Shown one piece after another: positions 6,034 through 13,604 of a DNA stretch of 19,090 nucleotides. The translations under genes were made by a program, and so were the position numbers. Numbering within the stretch: position 1 is the stretch's first letter; each line of letters opens with the position of its first letter. This DNA comes from Bdellovibrionales bacterium. GTDB taxonomy: Bacteria; Bdellovibrionota; UBA2428. The DNA lies in the NCBI GenBank assembly GCA_018266335.1, contig JAFEAR010000197.1, positions 1 through 19,090 on the forward strand. Direction: 5' to 3'. The notes beneath the pieces are model-generated. The model did not search any database. It saw only the letters and a list, made by a program, of their open reading frames with translations, and had not been told where the DNA came from.

Positions 6034-8640
6034 TTATGGTGCGCGGACATATGCTTTGGCCAGATTCAACAAGTCAATGAGCCGGCCGGTCTTAGTAGCT
6101 ATAGCTTCCGCGTCATCCGCATTCTCAGACGGGTATTGATAGACGGTGAGTGCGGCTTTCTCGCCAGCCCCATGGATAATGCTATTCCGCAGCGGACGGA
6201 TATGCGTATTAAAGTAAGCGGCTTCTCTGCCTCTGTTGGCGCGTGCGAATAGCGTGAACGACGGGTCATACTCAGCCAAAATGAACGCCTTCTGGATCGG
6301 ATACTGGTGGGCGAACTTGAGTACGTCTTCGTTAACGCCGAGCGATTTCAAATGTTCGGTTGAGCGCTTCAGTAGCTCATCCTTAGTGGCCTCCGGTCCC
6401 AGCGCGTAGAATTTTGTCAGCGCATTTTGAAAGGCCGCTTCAGTTTCTTTGAAGAGGCTTTCCCATGCTTGAGCGGCATGGTGAATGCACTCGTCTTGTG
6501 TTGCTACATCGAGAGACAGGTGCCCAAGAAACAAATAAACGTAAAACTCGCTGACATACCCACGCAGCTTCCGGGCATCCAAGCCCTGAAATGCGTAACG
6601 TTCCTCTTGCCAGTGCTGGCTGCAGACTTGGAGGAACGCATGCGCTGCTGGGACGCGGTCTGCTATCGGATGGAAAATGTCGGACGCGATTTGCTTGCAT
6701 GCCGCGTGAAATCGATGCATCGCGCTGGCGATATCTGTAGCGAATACGCCCTCAACGGACTCAAGCAGGAGGTAATCCAGCACGCCCATCGTGCGCGTTC
6801 CGCACGTCATATTGAGACGATGTCCCCACGTGTCCATTTCCAAGATTATGTCTTGGAGACGCCAGTGTTCCGCTACCATGTCGACCCAGAACTCAAATAC
6901 CGCATCGCCAAGCATCAGCGGCCGTATGCGATAGATGGAGCGAACCTCTGGCATGAGCATGAGGCGATTGATCACATCCTGCTCGAACGCTGTACGCATC
7001 TCGGTGTTTACGTCTCGCTTCGACGACATCGAGATGAGCATAAACACTTGCCGAACGTTATTGGGTCCCGGCTGGTGGGCGGCGGTCGGGGGAATGATTT
7101 CCCGTTCGGGTAAAAAGACAGGGGAGAGCAGGGTACGCATTTGATCGGAGACACTCGTATCGTTCCAGTCTCGAGATAGCTTAGTAATGCATTGCATTAT
7201 GGCGCGCCGCCGGTCGTCGCCTACCTTGGGTGGAATGATTTCTTCGATCTGTTGTTTAAGAGCGTCCCACTCGTTGCGGTTCGGATGTAGTCCGAGCGCT
7301 ACGGTTCGATATTTTATGATGTCCTTGGGAAGTATCTCGATTTCCGGGCGGTCGGTGAAAAACAGGCTGTTGAACTTATCTTTGCTCATCATGTTGTAGG
7401 GTGTGTCTTCAAGATGGAGCTGCGCTCCTGCGGAGTCGTAGTAGCGCATCAGCACGTCTGAGGTGCCTTCAATTACATACGCCGACACCGACTTTATGCC
7501 GCTGTTATTTATGGCGTTTCGAACCTCGACCAGATCTTTAGTCCGAAAGAGTTGCATTACAATTTTGAGGTTTTGCAGCTCCAGGAACGCAGGGTGCCAC
7601 ACTCCGCGTGTCGCAATCGACGATCCAGCGATTGGTCGCAGGCGCAATTGCTCCTTACTCGGATCGGTTGGCAGTGACGAAATATTGTAAGTCGAGGCGC
7701 TCAATACTGGCAAAAAACGCGGCGTACCACCCGCCGGACGTCTCTCGACGATGGCTAGGTCTTCACTGTTGAGAGAAATGTCAGCTACGATCACGCCGTC
7801 GTCGTTGCTTCGGAGGCGCCGAATGACATCTCCGTCAAATGCTTTCACGTCTTCCCGCGGCCCAAGAATTGCCGAACCTGTTTGAACAGGGCCTTCGAGT
7901 GTCATCCCTGAGCAGTTGCACAGTACGGTTAGACGGCGGCGGCCGCGCAGTTCTCTAAGGTCGAATGCTGAAAGACTCTCGAATAGTGTAGTTTGTGGGC
8001 TGCACATCGTCACGAGATTGAAGCCGGGCCGCGCAGAATCGACAATGAGTGTGCGACGGCCACCTTCTGATATTTCATAAGGAACAAGAAAATCGCGGCA
8101 GATAAATGTGCTCAGGCTGAAATTGCCCAGCTTTGAATTGTTGCCACCTAGATGCACCACATTAGGCACTGTAGGGGAAACACTCAGCGCGGCTTGCTCG
8201 CGATCGAAGCCGTTTCGCTTGACCATGCGAATATCTTCTTGGCCCGGCAGGAAGATAGTGCAGACATTGTTTCGGTAGAGCGGGTCCGTCTCGTCCTCTT
8301 CGTAGTAAGTTCCAGCGACGATGATGGTTCGGTTCGTATCGGCGTAGTCTTGGATTCCCTGAAGAGCGGGCTTGGGAACGGTATACTCCGGGAAGATCAG
8401 GACTGTTGGATAGTCTTTGCCTACGAGACGATTAGCTTTCAGCTCGTTTAGCAACGAAGAAATTTGAGCAGTGCGCCGCGCAACGGCTCCATTAGCCCAT
8501 TCGAGCCACGAAGCTTCGCGGCTTGACTTGAGGTCCATCTCCGGCGGAGTCGTTTTGAACGGCGACCGCATCTGCACAACGACAAGCCCGAGTTGCGTGC
8601 AATTCTGAAGCACAGCAACATCTACGGTAACAACGCGCAC
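6034..8640 (-). CDS. Multidomain protein: N-terminal nitrilase, C-terminal HEPN-like motif
   Basis: 868 aa, starting at GTG 8640 with GGGGGA five bases upstream. Residues ~1-300 form a carbon-nitrogen hydrolase domain with the full triad: E85 (IFPEY), K141 (MVKRN), C181 (TFICRD), ending in the usual DGVIVADISL strand. Such domains cleave or form amides or nitriles. Residues ~358-402 and ~531-590 each read as strand-helix-strand with SVSAYVIEGTSDVL and EVRSIYRIRPLMLGDAVF, resembling Lrp/AsnC-type ferredoxin-like sensor domains (tentative). The all-helical C-terminus (~640-868) carries LRNSIIHG, an R-x4-H motif (R818, H823) as in HEPN RNases and HEPN-like Abi proteins. No membrane segment or signal peptide. 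Codon use is visibly less GC-rich than the flanking chromosome, suggesting transfer. Probably a soluble sensor-effector, perhaps in defence; function unproven. Confidence 0.85.
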   Translation of the reverse strand: MRVVTVDVAVLQNCTQLGLVVVQMRSPFKTTPPEMDLKSSREASWLEWANGAVARRTAQISSLLNELKANRLVGKDYPTVLIFPEYTVPKPALQGIQDYADTNRTIIVAGTYYEEDETDPLYRNNVCTIFLPGQEDIRMVKRNGFDREQAALSVSPTVPNVVHLGGNNSKLGNFSLSTFICRDFLVPYEISEGGRRTLIVDSARPGFNLVTMCSPQTTLFESLSAFDLRELRGRRRLTVLCNCSGMTLEGPVQTGSAILGPREDVKAFDGDVIRRLRSNDDGVIVADISLNSEDLAIVERRPAGGTPRFLPVLSASTYNISSLPTDPSKEQLRLRPIAGSSIATRGVWHPAFLELQNLKIVMQLFRTKDLVEVRNAINNSGIKSVSAYVIEGTSDVLMRYYDSAGAQLHLEDTPYNMMSKDKFNSLFFTDRPEIEILPKDIIKYRTVALGLHPNRNEWDALKQQIEEIIPPKVGDDRRRAIMQCITKLSRDWNDTSVSDQMRTLLSPVFLPEREIIPPTAAHQPGPNNVRQVFMLISMSSKRDVNTEMRTAFEQDVINRLMLMPEVRSIYRIRPLMLGDAVFEFWVDMVAEHWRLQDIILEMDTWGHRLNMTCGTRTMGVLDYLLLESVEGVFATDIASAMHRFHAACKQIASDIFHPIADRVPAAHAFLQVCSQHWQEERYAFQGLDARKLRGYVSEFYVYLFLGHLSLDVATQDECIHHAAQAWESLFKETEAAFQNALTKFYALGPEATKDELLKRSTEHLKSLGVNEDVLKFAHQYPIQKAFILAEYDPSFTLFARANRGREAAYFNTHIRPLRNSIIHGAGEKAALTVYQYPSENADDAEAIATKTGRLIDLLNLAKAYVRAP

Positions 8641-8645
8641 AGTTT

Positions 8646-8663
8646 CCCCCGATTTTGTGGGGG
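8646..8663 (-). promoter_or_regulatory. G/C hairpin covering the nitrilase gene's ribosome binding site
   Basis: On the - strand CCCCC (8663-8659) can pair with GGGGG (8650-8646) across an 8-nt loop. The GGGGG arm is the Shine-Dalgarno sequence for the GTG at 8640, so the stem would hide it. There is no T-run after it, so it is not a simple terminator. Confidence 0.45.
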
Positions 8664-8698
8664 TCGAGATCCGATGCCAGCTGGATACGGAGACTGTT

Positions 8699-8902
8699 TC
8701 AGATAGTGCTTGCGAAATGGCGAGCTAGTGCTGCCCCTACTTCATCCTTCGCCTTTTCGTACACTCCGGCAGCGAGCGAGAGGAAAATCCGAGCTTCGTC
8801 ACGTTCATTGCGACGTGACGCCCCGAGCCCAATCTCATAGAGACTTGAAGCGGTTTTCTTGAGCTCAGCGCAATTGTCCTCAGGTGCCGATTCGTCTGCC
8901 AT
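8699..8902 (-). CDS. Small helical (TPR-like) protein, paralogue B
   Basis: 67 aa, starting at ATG 8902 (MADESAPEDN). This start is preferred over upstream ones because GAGGGG lies 4 bases before it and because the extension upstream is not protein-like and reads across the promoter. The core YEIGLGASRRNERDEARIFLSL matches paralogue A at 5803-6021 almost residue for residue; the second helix (YEKAKDEVGAALARHF) also aligns. It precedes the nitrilase-domain gene by 58 bp on the same strand, so they are probably co-transcribed. A partner or regulator of that protein (inhibitor, adaptor or antitoxin-like) is plausible but unproven. Confidence 0.78.
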   Translation of the reverse strand: MADESAPEDNCAELKKTASSLYEIGLGASRRNERDEARIFLSLAAGVYEKAKDEVGAALARHFASTI

Positions 8903-8966
8903 TCGCCCCTCAACGCTTTGTCGAAATCCGACCATATGACTCTTCGTACGCAACTGTCGTTTGGAC

Positions 8967-8995
8967 CAGTTAGTGGCTGAATTAACTGATGTCAA
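8967..8995 (-). promoter_or_regulatory. Sigma-70-like promoter with embedded operator candidate
   Basis: On the - strand TTGACA (8995-8990) is followed after 17 bp by TAACTG (8972-8967), a consensus -35 with a weak -10, about 65 bp before the small gene at 8902. The inverted repeat CAGTTA/TAACTG (8967-8972 and 8983-8988, 10 bp apart) covers the -10 and the spacer, where a repressor could block polymerase. Confidence 0.45.
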
Positions 8996-9058
8996 GACTG
9001 ACGGTAGTGTCACGAAGTTAATGCTACCTATGGATGTCGGCCGATTCGCGCTTGGGAG

Positions 9059-9082
9059 GTGGACTTTTGTTCCTTAGTCCAC
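9059..9082. terminator. Hairpin downstream of the HerA-like ATPase gene
   Basis: GTGGACT (9059-9065) and AGTCCAC (9076-9082) form a perfect 7-bp stem with a 10-nt loop, about 55 bp after the ATPase stop codon and before the next promoter. There is no clear U-run on the - strand, so it is at best a weak terminator or a pausing site. Confidence 0.3.
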
Positions 9083-9138
9083 GTTTCAAAGCGGGCGAAG
9101 TGACGTATCAGGCTTGGACGCAGAGGCTGTATCGACCG

Positions 9139-11766
9139 CTAGGGCTTTAGAATGGACTTGGCGATCACCTTCGCCACAGCGTCCCGTCGTGCCCGGGCTT
9201 CCTCCGTACTGCCGGTTCCGTGCGAGACCTTCACTCGATAGCCCTTGACCCTCGTTTCTCTTGGTGGTGTCGGAGCGGCGAGCGAGGCGATGTATTCGGG
9301 CAGCGTCTCGGGCGTGTGGAAGGTGACCCGCCCTCGGTCCTCTTCCGGGATGGTAGCGGTGAGCGTCGCCACGTTCTGAGCGTACTTGGCGCGTGACTTC
9401 GCCAACACCACGGCCACGCGCTGATATCCGGCTGTGAGGCACTTCGCGATGTTCTTGCCTTCGTGGTCCAGAGGCGTCGATACCGATATCTCCACGGCCA
9501 CAAGAACGCCGTCCCGCTCTAGCCGCACATCTACCTCGCCGTCGCCCGCGAGTGGGGCTTCAATGGTCGCTTTCAGTCCGTGAGCTTCTGCCAGCTCTTT
9601 CACGAGTGCCTGAAGATACTTGTGTCGAGCGCCGCCCTTGCCTTGTTCGACAGGTAGTCGAGCGGCAGGCGGAGGAGGCGGTGTGTTCGGGGCAGAGGGA
9701 GGGGAAGGCGGCACTACCCGTACAGGGGCTGCAACCGGCGCAGGCTCATTCTCGGCGGGTGGGAGCGCCTCGGGTTCAATGGTGCCGCAGTACCTTGCAC
9801 GATTGCGATCAATAAGCTCTTCGTAGTCGTCCTCATCGAGGAGGTTCTGTCGTTCCACAAACCCCAAGGGAACGGTGAGCCGTATCGCACTTGGCGTGAC
9901 GTGTTTCACCCATGCGGCGAACTGCGTCCGCTCGCCCTTGCGGCGCATGGAGTCGATGAATTCGACTGACGTATGTAGCTCATCAGCAAGAAGTCTCGCG
10001 TCCTTGGCGGAAACACCGCCCACGCACTTGGTGGACGTGTTCGTGAGCAAGGCCGCGCGAAGGCGAGGCGAGAGTTGGTCGAGATTTTGGTGTGCGAGCG
10101 TCAGCGATACCTTGAACTTGCGTGCCTGATTGAGAACTGTTTCGATCCGATCGTCAAAATATTCGTGCGCCTCGTCGATGTAGACGAAGGCTGAATTGCG
10201 CTTGGCCTCGGGTATCGCGGAGCGTTCGATAGTGGCTTGCACGAGCTGCGATATAAAGAACCGGCCGAACAGGCGGCACCCTTCATCCTTCAGCAGATCC
10301 TTGGCCGTGTTCACCAGGATGATCTTGCCGCTATTGAGCGCGTCGAAGAGGTCGATCTTGTTCTTCTTCTGCGAAAACATGCGGTCGAACGACGGCGTCG
10401 AAAGGACGCCCCAGAGCCGCTTTGAGACCTGTCCCTTGGTCGCGGAGAACGATGGACTGAAGAATTCGTGCTCGAAAAAGCGCTTTGCCGAGCCTTCCAA
10501 TCGTTCCATGTATGGCGTGAACCGCCGCCCGTTTTCCATAAGCTCCATGAGCGTGTGGATTGTTGCGTCAGGAATGGTGAGCATGAGGCGCGCGATGTAT
10601 CGAAACACCACGTCCTGGCGCTGTGTTAGCTCGGCACCGAGGAGCGCATCGAAAAACGTCTCGTAGAGTTCAATGACCCCATTTACGACCCGCTCGCGGT
10701 CGGCAGGAGAGTACCCGGTGAGGCGAGCAAGCGGCGGGTCGAAGAGGTTCATGGCGACGGGGTACTCGACATCAGCAGGGTCGATGATCATGAGGCGCTC
10801 GCCCAAGCCTCCGCCGACGTATGGTGAGAAGAGCTCCAGATTCGAAATCTTCCTGAGAAGATCGCCCTGGCTATCGATAACGACGACTGAGCGCCCCTCC
10901 TCCTGTGCCTTCATGAGGTCGTCAAAAATCATCTTCTGAAGGAATTGCGTTTTGCCATGCCCAGTGCCGGCGACGATGTGGCAATGCTCGAAGCGAGATT
11001 CCTCAGGAATCGAAAAGGGGATCGGCAACTCTAGGAGCGTCGCGAATGGCGTGTTCTTCAAATACAAGGTCAGGAGTTCGCGGGCCGTCTTGCCTTCCTG
11101 GGCCGTGGGCGAGATGACAGGCTTGTCGCTATGGGAGGCATTCTCTGGCTTGATTCCCGAGGCGTCGAAGATATTGGTCCGGAGGACGGCGCGAAGCTCG
11201 TCAAAGAGGTTTGGTCCGAGCGCCTCGTTGGCAAATGGAAAGCTGACTAGGGCGGCGATAACCTTGGCGGGTTCGTCTAGGAGATCAATGAGCGGAACGC
11301 CGAAGGTGTCTCGGTCTGTGTTCTCCCAGTTGCCGAAGCAGGGGGAGGGTAGGGCTTTGAGGAATTCTCTTAGCGCACCAACGAGGAGGTGCGCGTAGGT
11401 GTCGAGGAAGCGCCTATGGTCTGCAATCCACCGCTTCCGCTGCGCCATCATCTTGCGGAATTCGACTGCTGAACCGACATCGGCCTCGACGACATTCCAC
11501 CATACTTCGATGTCGCCTATATGCTCGGCTCGCACAAGCTCTTCGACGGTCTCACGCATTGCGGAAATCACGCCCGGTGCGGCGTGAGCCGTTTCGTCGG
11601 CCAAGACCTCGGATACCAGCGCGGAGGCAATTTCCTCTGCGTCCATCTTGGACAGGGGCGAGGAAAGCCAATCGCGCTCTATGGCCTCCCATGACGCGCG
11701 CGTGTCTTCGAGCTCGCGCGCCATCGGCTTCTTTTCAAACCAGCTGAAGAAGTTGTTGGTCGCCAT
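9139..11766 (-). CDS. HerA/VirD4-like ATPase with C-terminal PD-(D/E)XK-like domain
   Basis: 875 aa. Residues 1-~220 are helical and unrecognised, with no membrane helix. The ATPase core has Walker A AGTGHGKT (266-273, K272), DSQGDLL (298-304, equivalent to DPHGDL of HerA/TraG proteins), MNLFDPP (339-345), Walker B FVYIDEAHEYF (527-537, D531/E532) and LAHQNLDQL (557-565). A proline-rich linker (~663-703) leads to a terminal domain, RHKYLQALVKEL then GEVDVRLERDGVLVAVEIS, a PD-(D/E)XK arrangement with E744/D746 and E759 but Ser (761) where Lys is usual, so cleavage may be lost. Such ring ATPases move DNA, as conjugative coupling proteins or as HerA defence motors. No relaxase or other conjugation gene is present. 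It starts 3 bp after the 166-aa gene. Confidence 0.88.
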   Translation of the reverse strand: MATNNFFSWFEKKPMARELEDTRASWEAIERDWLSSPLSKMDAEEIASALVSEVLADETAHAAPGVISAMRETVEELVRAEHIGDIEVWWNVVEADVGSAVEFRKMMAQRKRWIADHRRFLDTYAHLLVGALREFLKALPSPCFGNWENTDRDTFGVPLIDLLDEPAKVIAALVSFPFANEALGPNLFDELRAVLRTNIFDASGIKPENASHSDKPVISPTAQEGKTARELLTLYLKNTPFATLLELPIPFSIPEESRFEHCHIVAGTGHGKTQFLQKMIFDDLMKAQEEGRSVVVIDSQGDLLRKISNLELFSPYVGGGLGERLMIIDPADVEYPVAMNLFDPPLARLTGYSPADRERVVNGVIELYETFFDALLGAELTQRQDVVFRYIARLMLTIPDATIHTLMELMENGRRFTPYMERLEGSAKRFFEHEFFSPSFSATKGQVSKRLWGVLSTPSFDRMFSQKKNKIDLFDALNSGKIILVNTAKDLLKDEGCRLFGRFFISQLVQATIERSAIPEAKRNSAFVYIDEAHEYFDDRIETVLNQARKFKVSLTLAHQNLDQLSPRLRAALLTNTSTKCVGGVSAKDARLLADELHTSVEFIDSMRRKGERTQFAAWVKHVTPSAIRLTVPLGFVERQNLLDEDDYEELIDRNRARYCGTIEPEALPPAENEPAPVAAPVRVVPPSPPSAPNTPPPPPAARLPVEQGKGGARHKYLQALVKELAEAHGLKATIEAPLAGDGEVDVRLERDGVLVAVEISVSTPLDHEGKNIAKCLTAGYQRVAVVLAKSRAKYAQNVATLTATIPEEDRGRVTFHTPETLPEYIASLAAPTPPRETRVKGYRVKVSHGTGSTEEARARRDAVAKVIAKSILKP

Positions 11767-11769
11767 AGA

Positions 11770-12270
11770 TCAAAGTTCGACGACTTCTTCTCCTCCAAAC
11801 TGAGACGCAGCTCTGAGGACGCTGGCAAAATTCGTGGCAGCTTCTCGAAGTTGCGCCTCCGCAGCGAGCATCTCCATGATGTCTTTGCACTCGATCCGTT
11901 TGCCATGGACGAGGTCGTTGACGGAAACGGTCATATCCGTCGCGTAGTGGAGGAGGAGTGCTCCGAATTGTCCGGCACTCGCCGTTCGCGGATCGATATC
12001 GGGCTTGCCCTTGCGGCTGTACAAAAGTGATTTTCCAAATTTGTACTTGTCGATTCCGGCTCTTTCCTCCGAGGATAAGTCAGCTCGCACTTCGAGAATG
12101 TATACGGGGTTACCGAACGTCGTTGAGCGTTCGCCCCGGCGGAGTAGCAGTTTCATGAGTGGGATGCCCCAAGTGAGGTGGTACTCGTACGGGCACAACT
12201 CAAACAGCTTATTGTAGACGAGGTGCCACCTGCAAGAACTGCCAACGATATCGGTAACCGCATCTCGCAA
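11770..12270 (-). CDS. Hypothetical 166-aa protein, partner of the ATPase
   Basis: No family recognised. It is read from TTG 12270; the frame stays open upstream to 12357 with only an ATT (12294) as another possible start. The upstream residues (PSWHAKYLRDA) look protein-like, so the true N-terminus may be longer or lost. The protein is soluble: an aromatic, Cys-containing N-terminal part (CRWHLVYNKLFELCPYEY), a basic middle (KYKFGKSLLYSRKGK) and an amphipathic helical C-terminus. It lies 3 bp before the ATPase gene (TGA, TCT, ATG), a spacing that implies translational coupling and joint function. No strong ribosome binding site was seen. Confidence 0.72.
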   Translation of the reverse strand: MRDAVTDIVGSSCRWHLVYNKLFELCPYEYHLTWGIPLMKLLLRRGERSTTFGNPVYILEVRADLSSEERAGIDKYKFGKSLLYSRKGKPDIDPRTASAGQFGALLLHYATDMTVSVNDLVHGKRIECKDIMEMLAAEAQLREAATNFASVLRAASQFGGEEVVEL

Positions 12271-12272
12271 GT

Positions 12273-12562
12273 ATTTCGCGTGCCAGCTGGGAATGCATGG
12301 CGTTCTTATTGCCTGTGCCCGACCATCAGGCCTCGGTAAAGATGTTGTTTTTGCTCACCGGCCTTCTCAGAATGCCATTCGATCACTGATGAATTGCGAG
12401 ATGTGGTGCCATCTATATTGTGATATACGACGGTCGGTTAGAGCGTATTGGGGGCGCTATGTCCAAGCCGTTTACCCTGTTCGTCGTGCGGTTCTCAGTT
12501 GAATTGACGACGTGCATCTGTTCCGTACGCGGAGTGCGCCCGAGCCGGTCTGGGCTCATTGC
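12273..12562. other. Divergent intergenic region
   Basis: It separates the - strand ATPase cluster from the + strand membrane-protein gene and must hold a promoter for each, unless those genes start further out. TTGACG near 12500 is a possible -35 for the rightward gene, but no good -10 is evident. No RNA gene or repeat was recognised. Confidence 0.3.
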
Positions 12563-12568
12563 ATGAGC
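12554..12568 (+). repeat. Hairpin enclosing a start codon
   Basis: GCTCAT (12554-12559) pairs perfectly with ATGAGC (12563-12568) across TGC. The 3' arm begins with the ATG proposed to start the membrane-protein gene, so the start codon would be inside the stem. Confidence 0.4.
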
Positions 12569-13312
12569 GAACCGGGTATTGTTCAACCATCATTGCCGCC
12601 GGATTTGCCGCCGCGCCCTGCGCCGGCGGAGATCGCGCCAACGATAGGAATGGAGAGTGCTCTCGCCTGGGCTAGGGCGCCAGCATCGCGCGCCCGCTGG
12701 CCGTTTTGGTTTGTGCCACCGCTTCTTGCGGCGGGCGTCGCCTTCTCGCTAGTACCTGTGTCTGACATGTTCGAATCCTTGCTTCGAACGGTTGGGCCAT
12801 GGAACGTGATTTGGTTCTTTGGACTATTCATCCCGACGACGATAATTTTGGCATACGCATCGGCCCGATGCATTCGGTTTGCTGCCGCGGTGGATCGTAA
12901 GCACCAGAGTGCCTTCTACATCGCCTGGGCGAGCGCGGCGTCGTGGAAGCCTGATCTTGCCGCACAGGGTGCAAAGGAGTTGGGAGCGCTCAGGGAACGT
13001 CGCACAGAGACACGAGAAGCATTGCGCCATCTCATATGGATTTTGTGGGGTGTGAGTGTGGGGCTCGTCATCACCCTCGGCGGCACCATAGCGATGCTAG
13101 TCCTGCATCGTGTGACGATCCCAGGGGCGGCCCGGGCAACCGCGGTGTGCTTCCTCGCACTCGCGAGCACGCTTTGGACAGCGTCGAGGTTATCCTCATA
13201 CGTTCAAAGTCATGGCCCCAATACGGAAGATATCGACCGCGCCAATGCGCTTCATCAGGAGTGCAATCAGGAGAAACAACGGTGGTACCGGTTTCCGTTC
13301 AGTCGCCAGTGA
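12563..13312 (+). CDS. Four-helix inner-membrane protein, unknown function
   Basis: 249 aa from ATG 12563 (MSEPGIVQPS); a GTG at 12512 would add 17 residues. A Pro-rich N-terminus (10-28) precedes hydrophobic helices at about 47-66, 81-101, 156-180 and 190-207. Between helices 2 and 3 lies a charged cytoplasmic-type segment (ARCIRFAAAVDRKHQ to RERRTETREALRH), and the C-terminus is hydrophilic. No family recognised and no catalytic motif seen. It is the first gene of a rightward pair. Membrane proteins are common as killing or export partners in defence and conflict loci, but nothing in the sequence ties it to the neighbouring ATPase or nitrilase genes beyond position. Confidence 0.72.
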   Translation: MSEPGIVQPSLPPDLPPRPAPAEIAPTIGMESALAWARAPASRARWPFWFVPPLLAAGVAFSLVPVSDMFESLLRTVGPWNVIWFFGLFIPTTIILAYASARCIRFAAAVDRKHQSAFYIAWASAASWKPDLAAQGAKELGALRERRTETREALRHLIWILWGVSVGLVITLGGTIAMLVLHRVTIPGAARATAVCFLALASTLWTASRLSSYVQSHGPNTEDIDRANALHQECNQEKQRWYRFPFSRQ

Positions 13313-13331
13313 GGTCGGGAGGCCACCCCGC

Positions 13332-13604
13332 ATGCTATACTGCCTTGGTATGAAGATGGGGGCATTTGAGGAAAGCGAACATATATCGGCGGACGAACCC
13401 CGTACGCCAGAGGAGCGTAAGCGGGTACGAGAAATGTTCGGCTCTACAATTCGCGGTCTAGAGGATACCGTTTCTTGGTGCCGAAGAGAAAAAGCGCGCT
13501 GGCCGTCGGGAAGTCTTGAAGCAGAGCACTTCGAGAACCTGGGCGCGGCACTTGAGCGAGAGATAGCGTTCTGGCGAAGCGAGATGTTGAAGTTGAGAGA
13601 CTGA
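13332..13604 (+). CDS. Small hydrophilic hypothetical protein
   Basis: 90 aa from ATG 13332, chosen because GGGAGG lies about 9 bases upstream; ATG 13350 or 13356 are alternatives, and the frame is also open upstream inside the previous gene. It is highly charged and helical (TPEERKRVREMF, LEAEHFENLGAALEREIAFW), with no signal peptide or membrane helix and no recognised family. It begins 19 bp after the membrane-protein gene, so the two are probably one transcript. A 47-codon frame (13605-13748) begins directly after its stop. Confidence 0.6.
   Translation: MLYCLGMKMGAFEESEHISADEPRTPEERKRVREMFGSTIRGLEDTVSWCRREKARWPSGSLEAEHFENLGAALEREIAFWRSEMLKLRD

Noticed and set aside
6427..7113. A 228-codon + strand frame inside the nitrilase/HEPN gene
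   Set aside because: It is antisense to a continuous 868-aa protein with recognisable motifs and has no features of its own.
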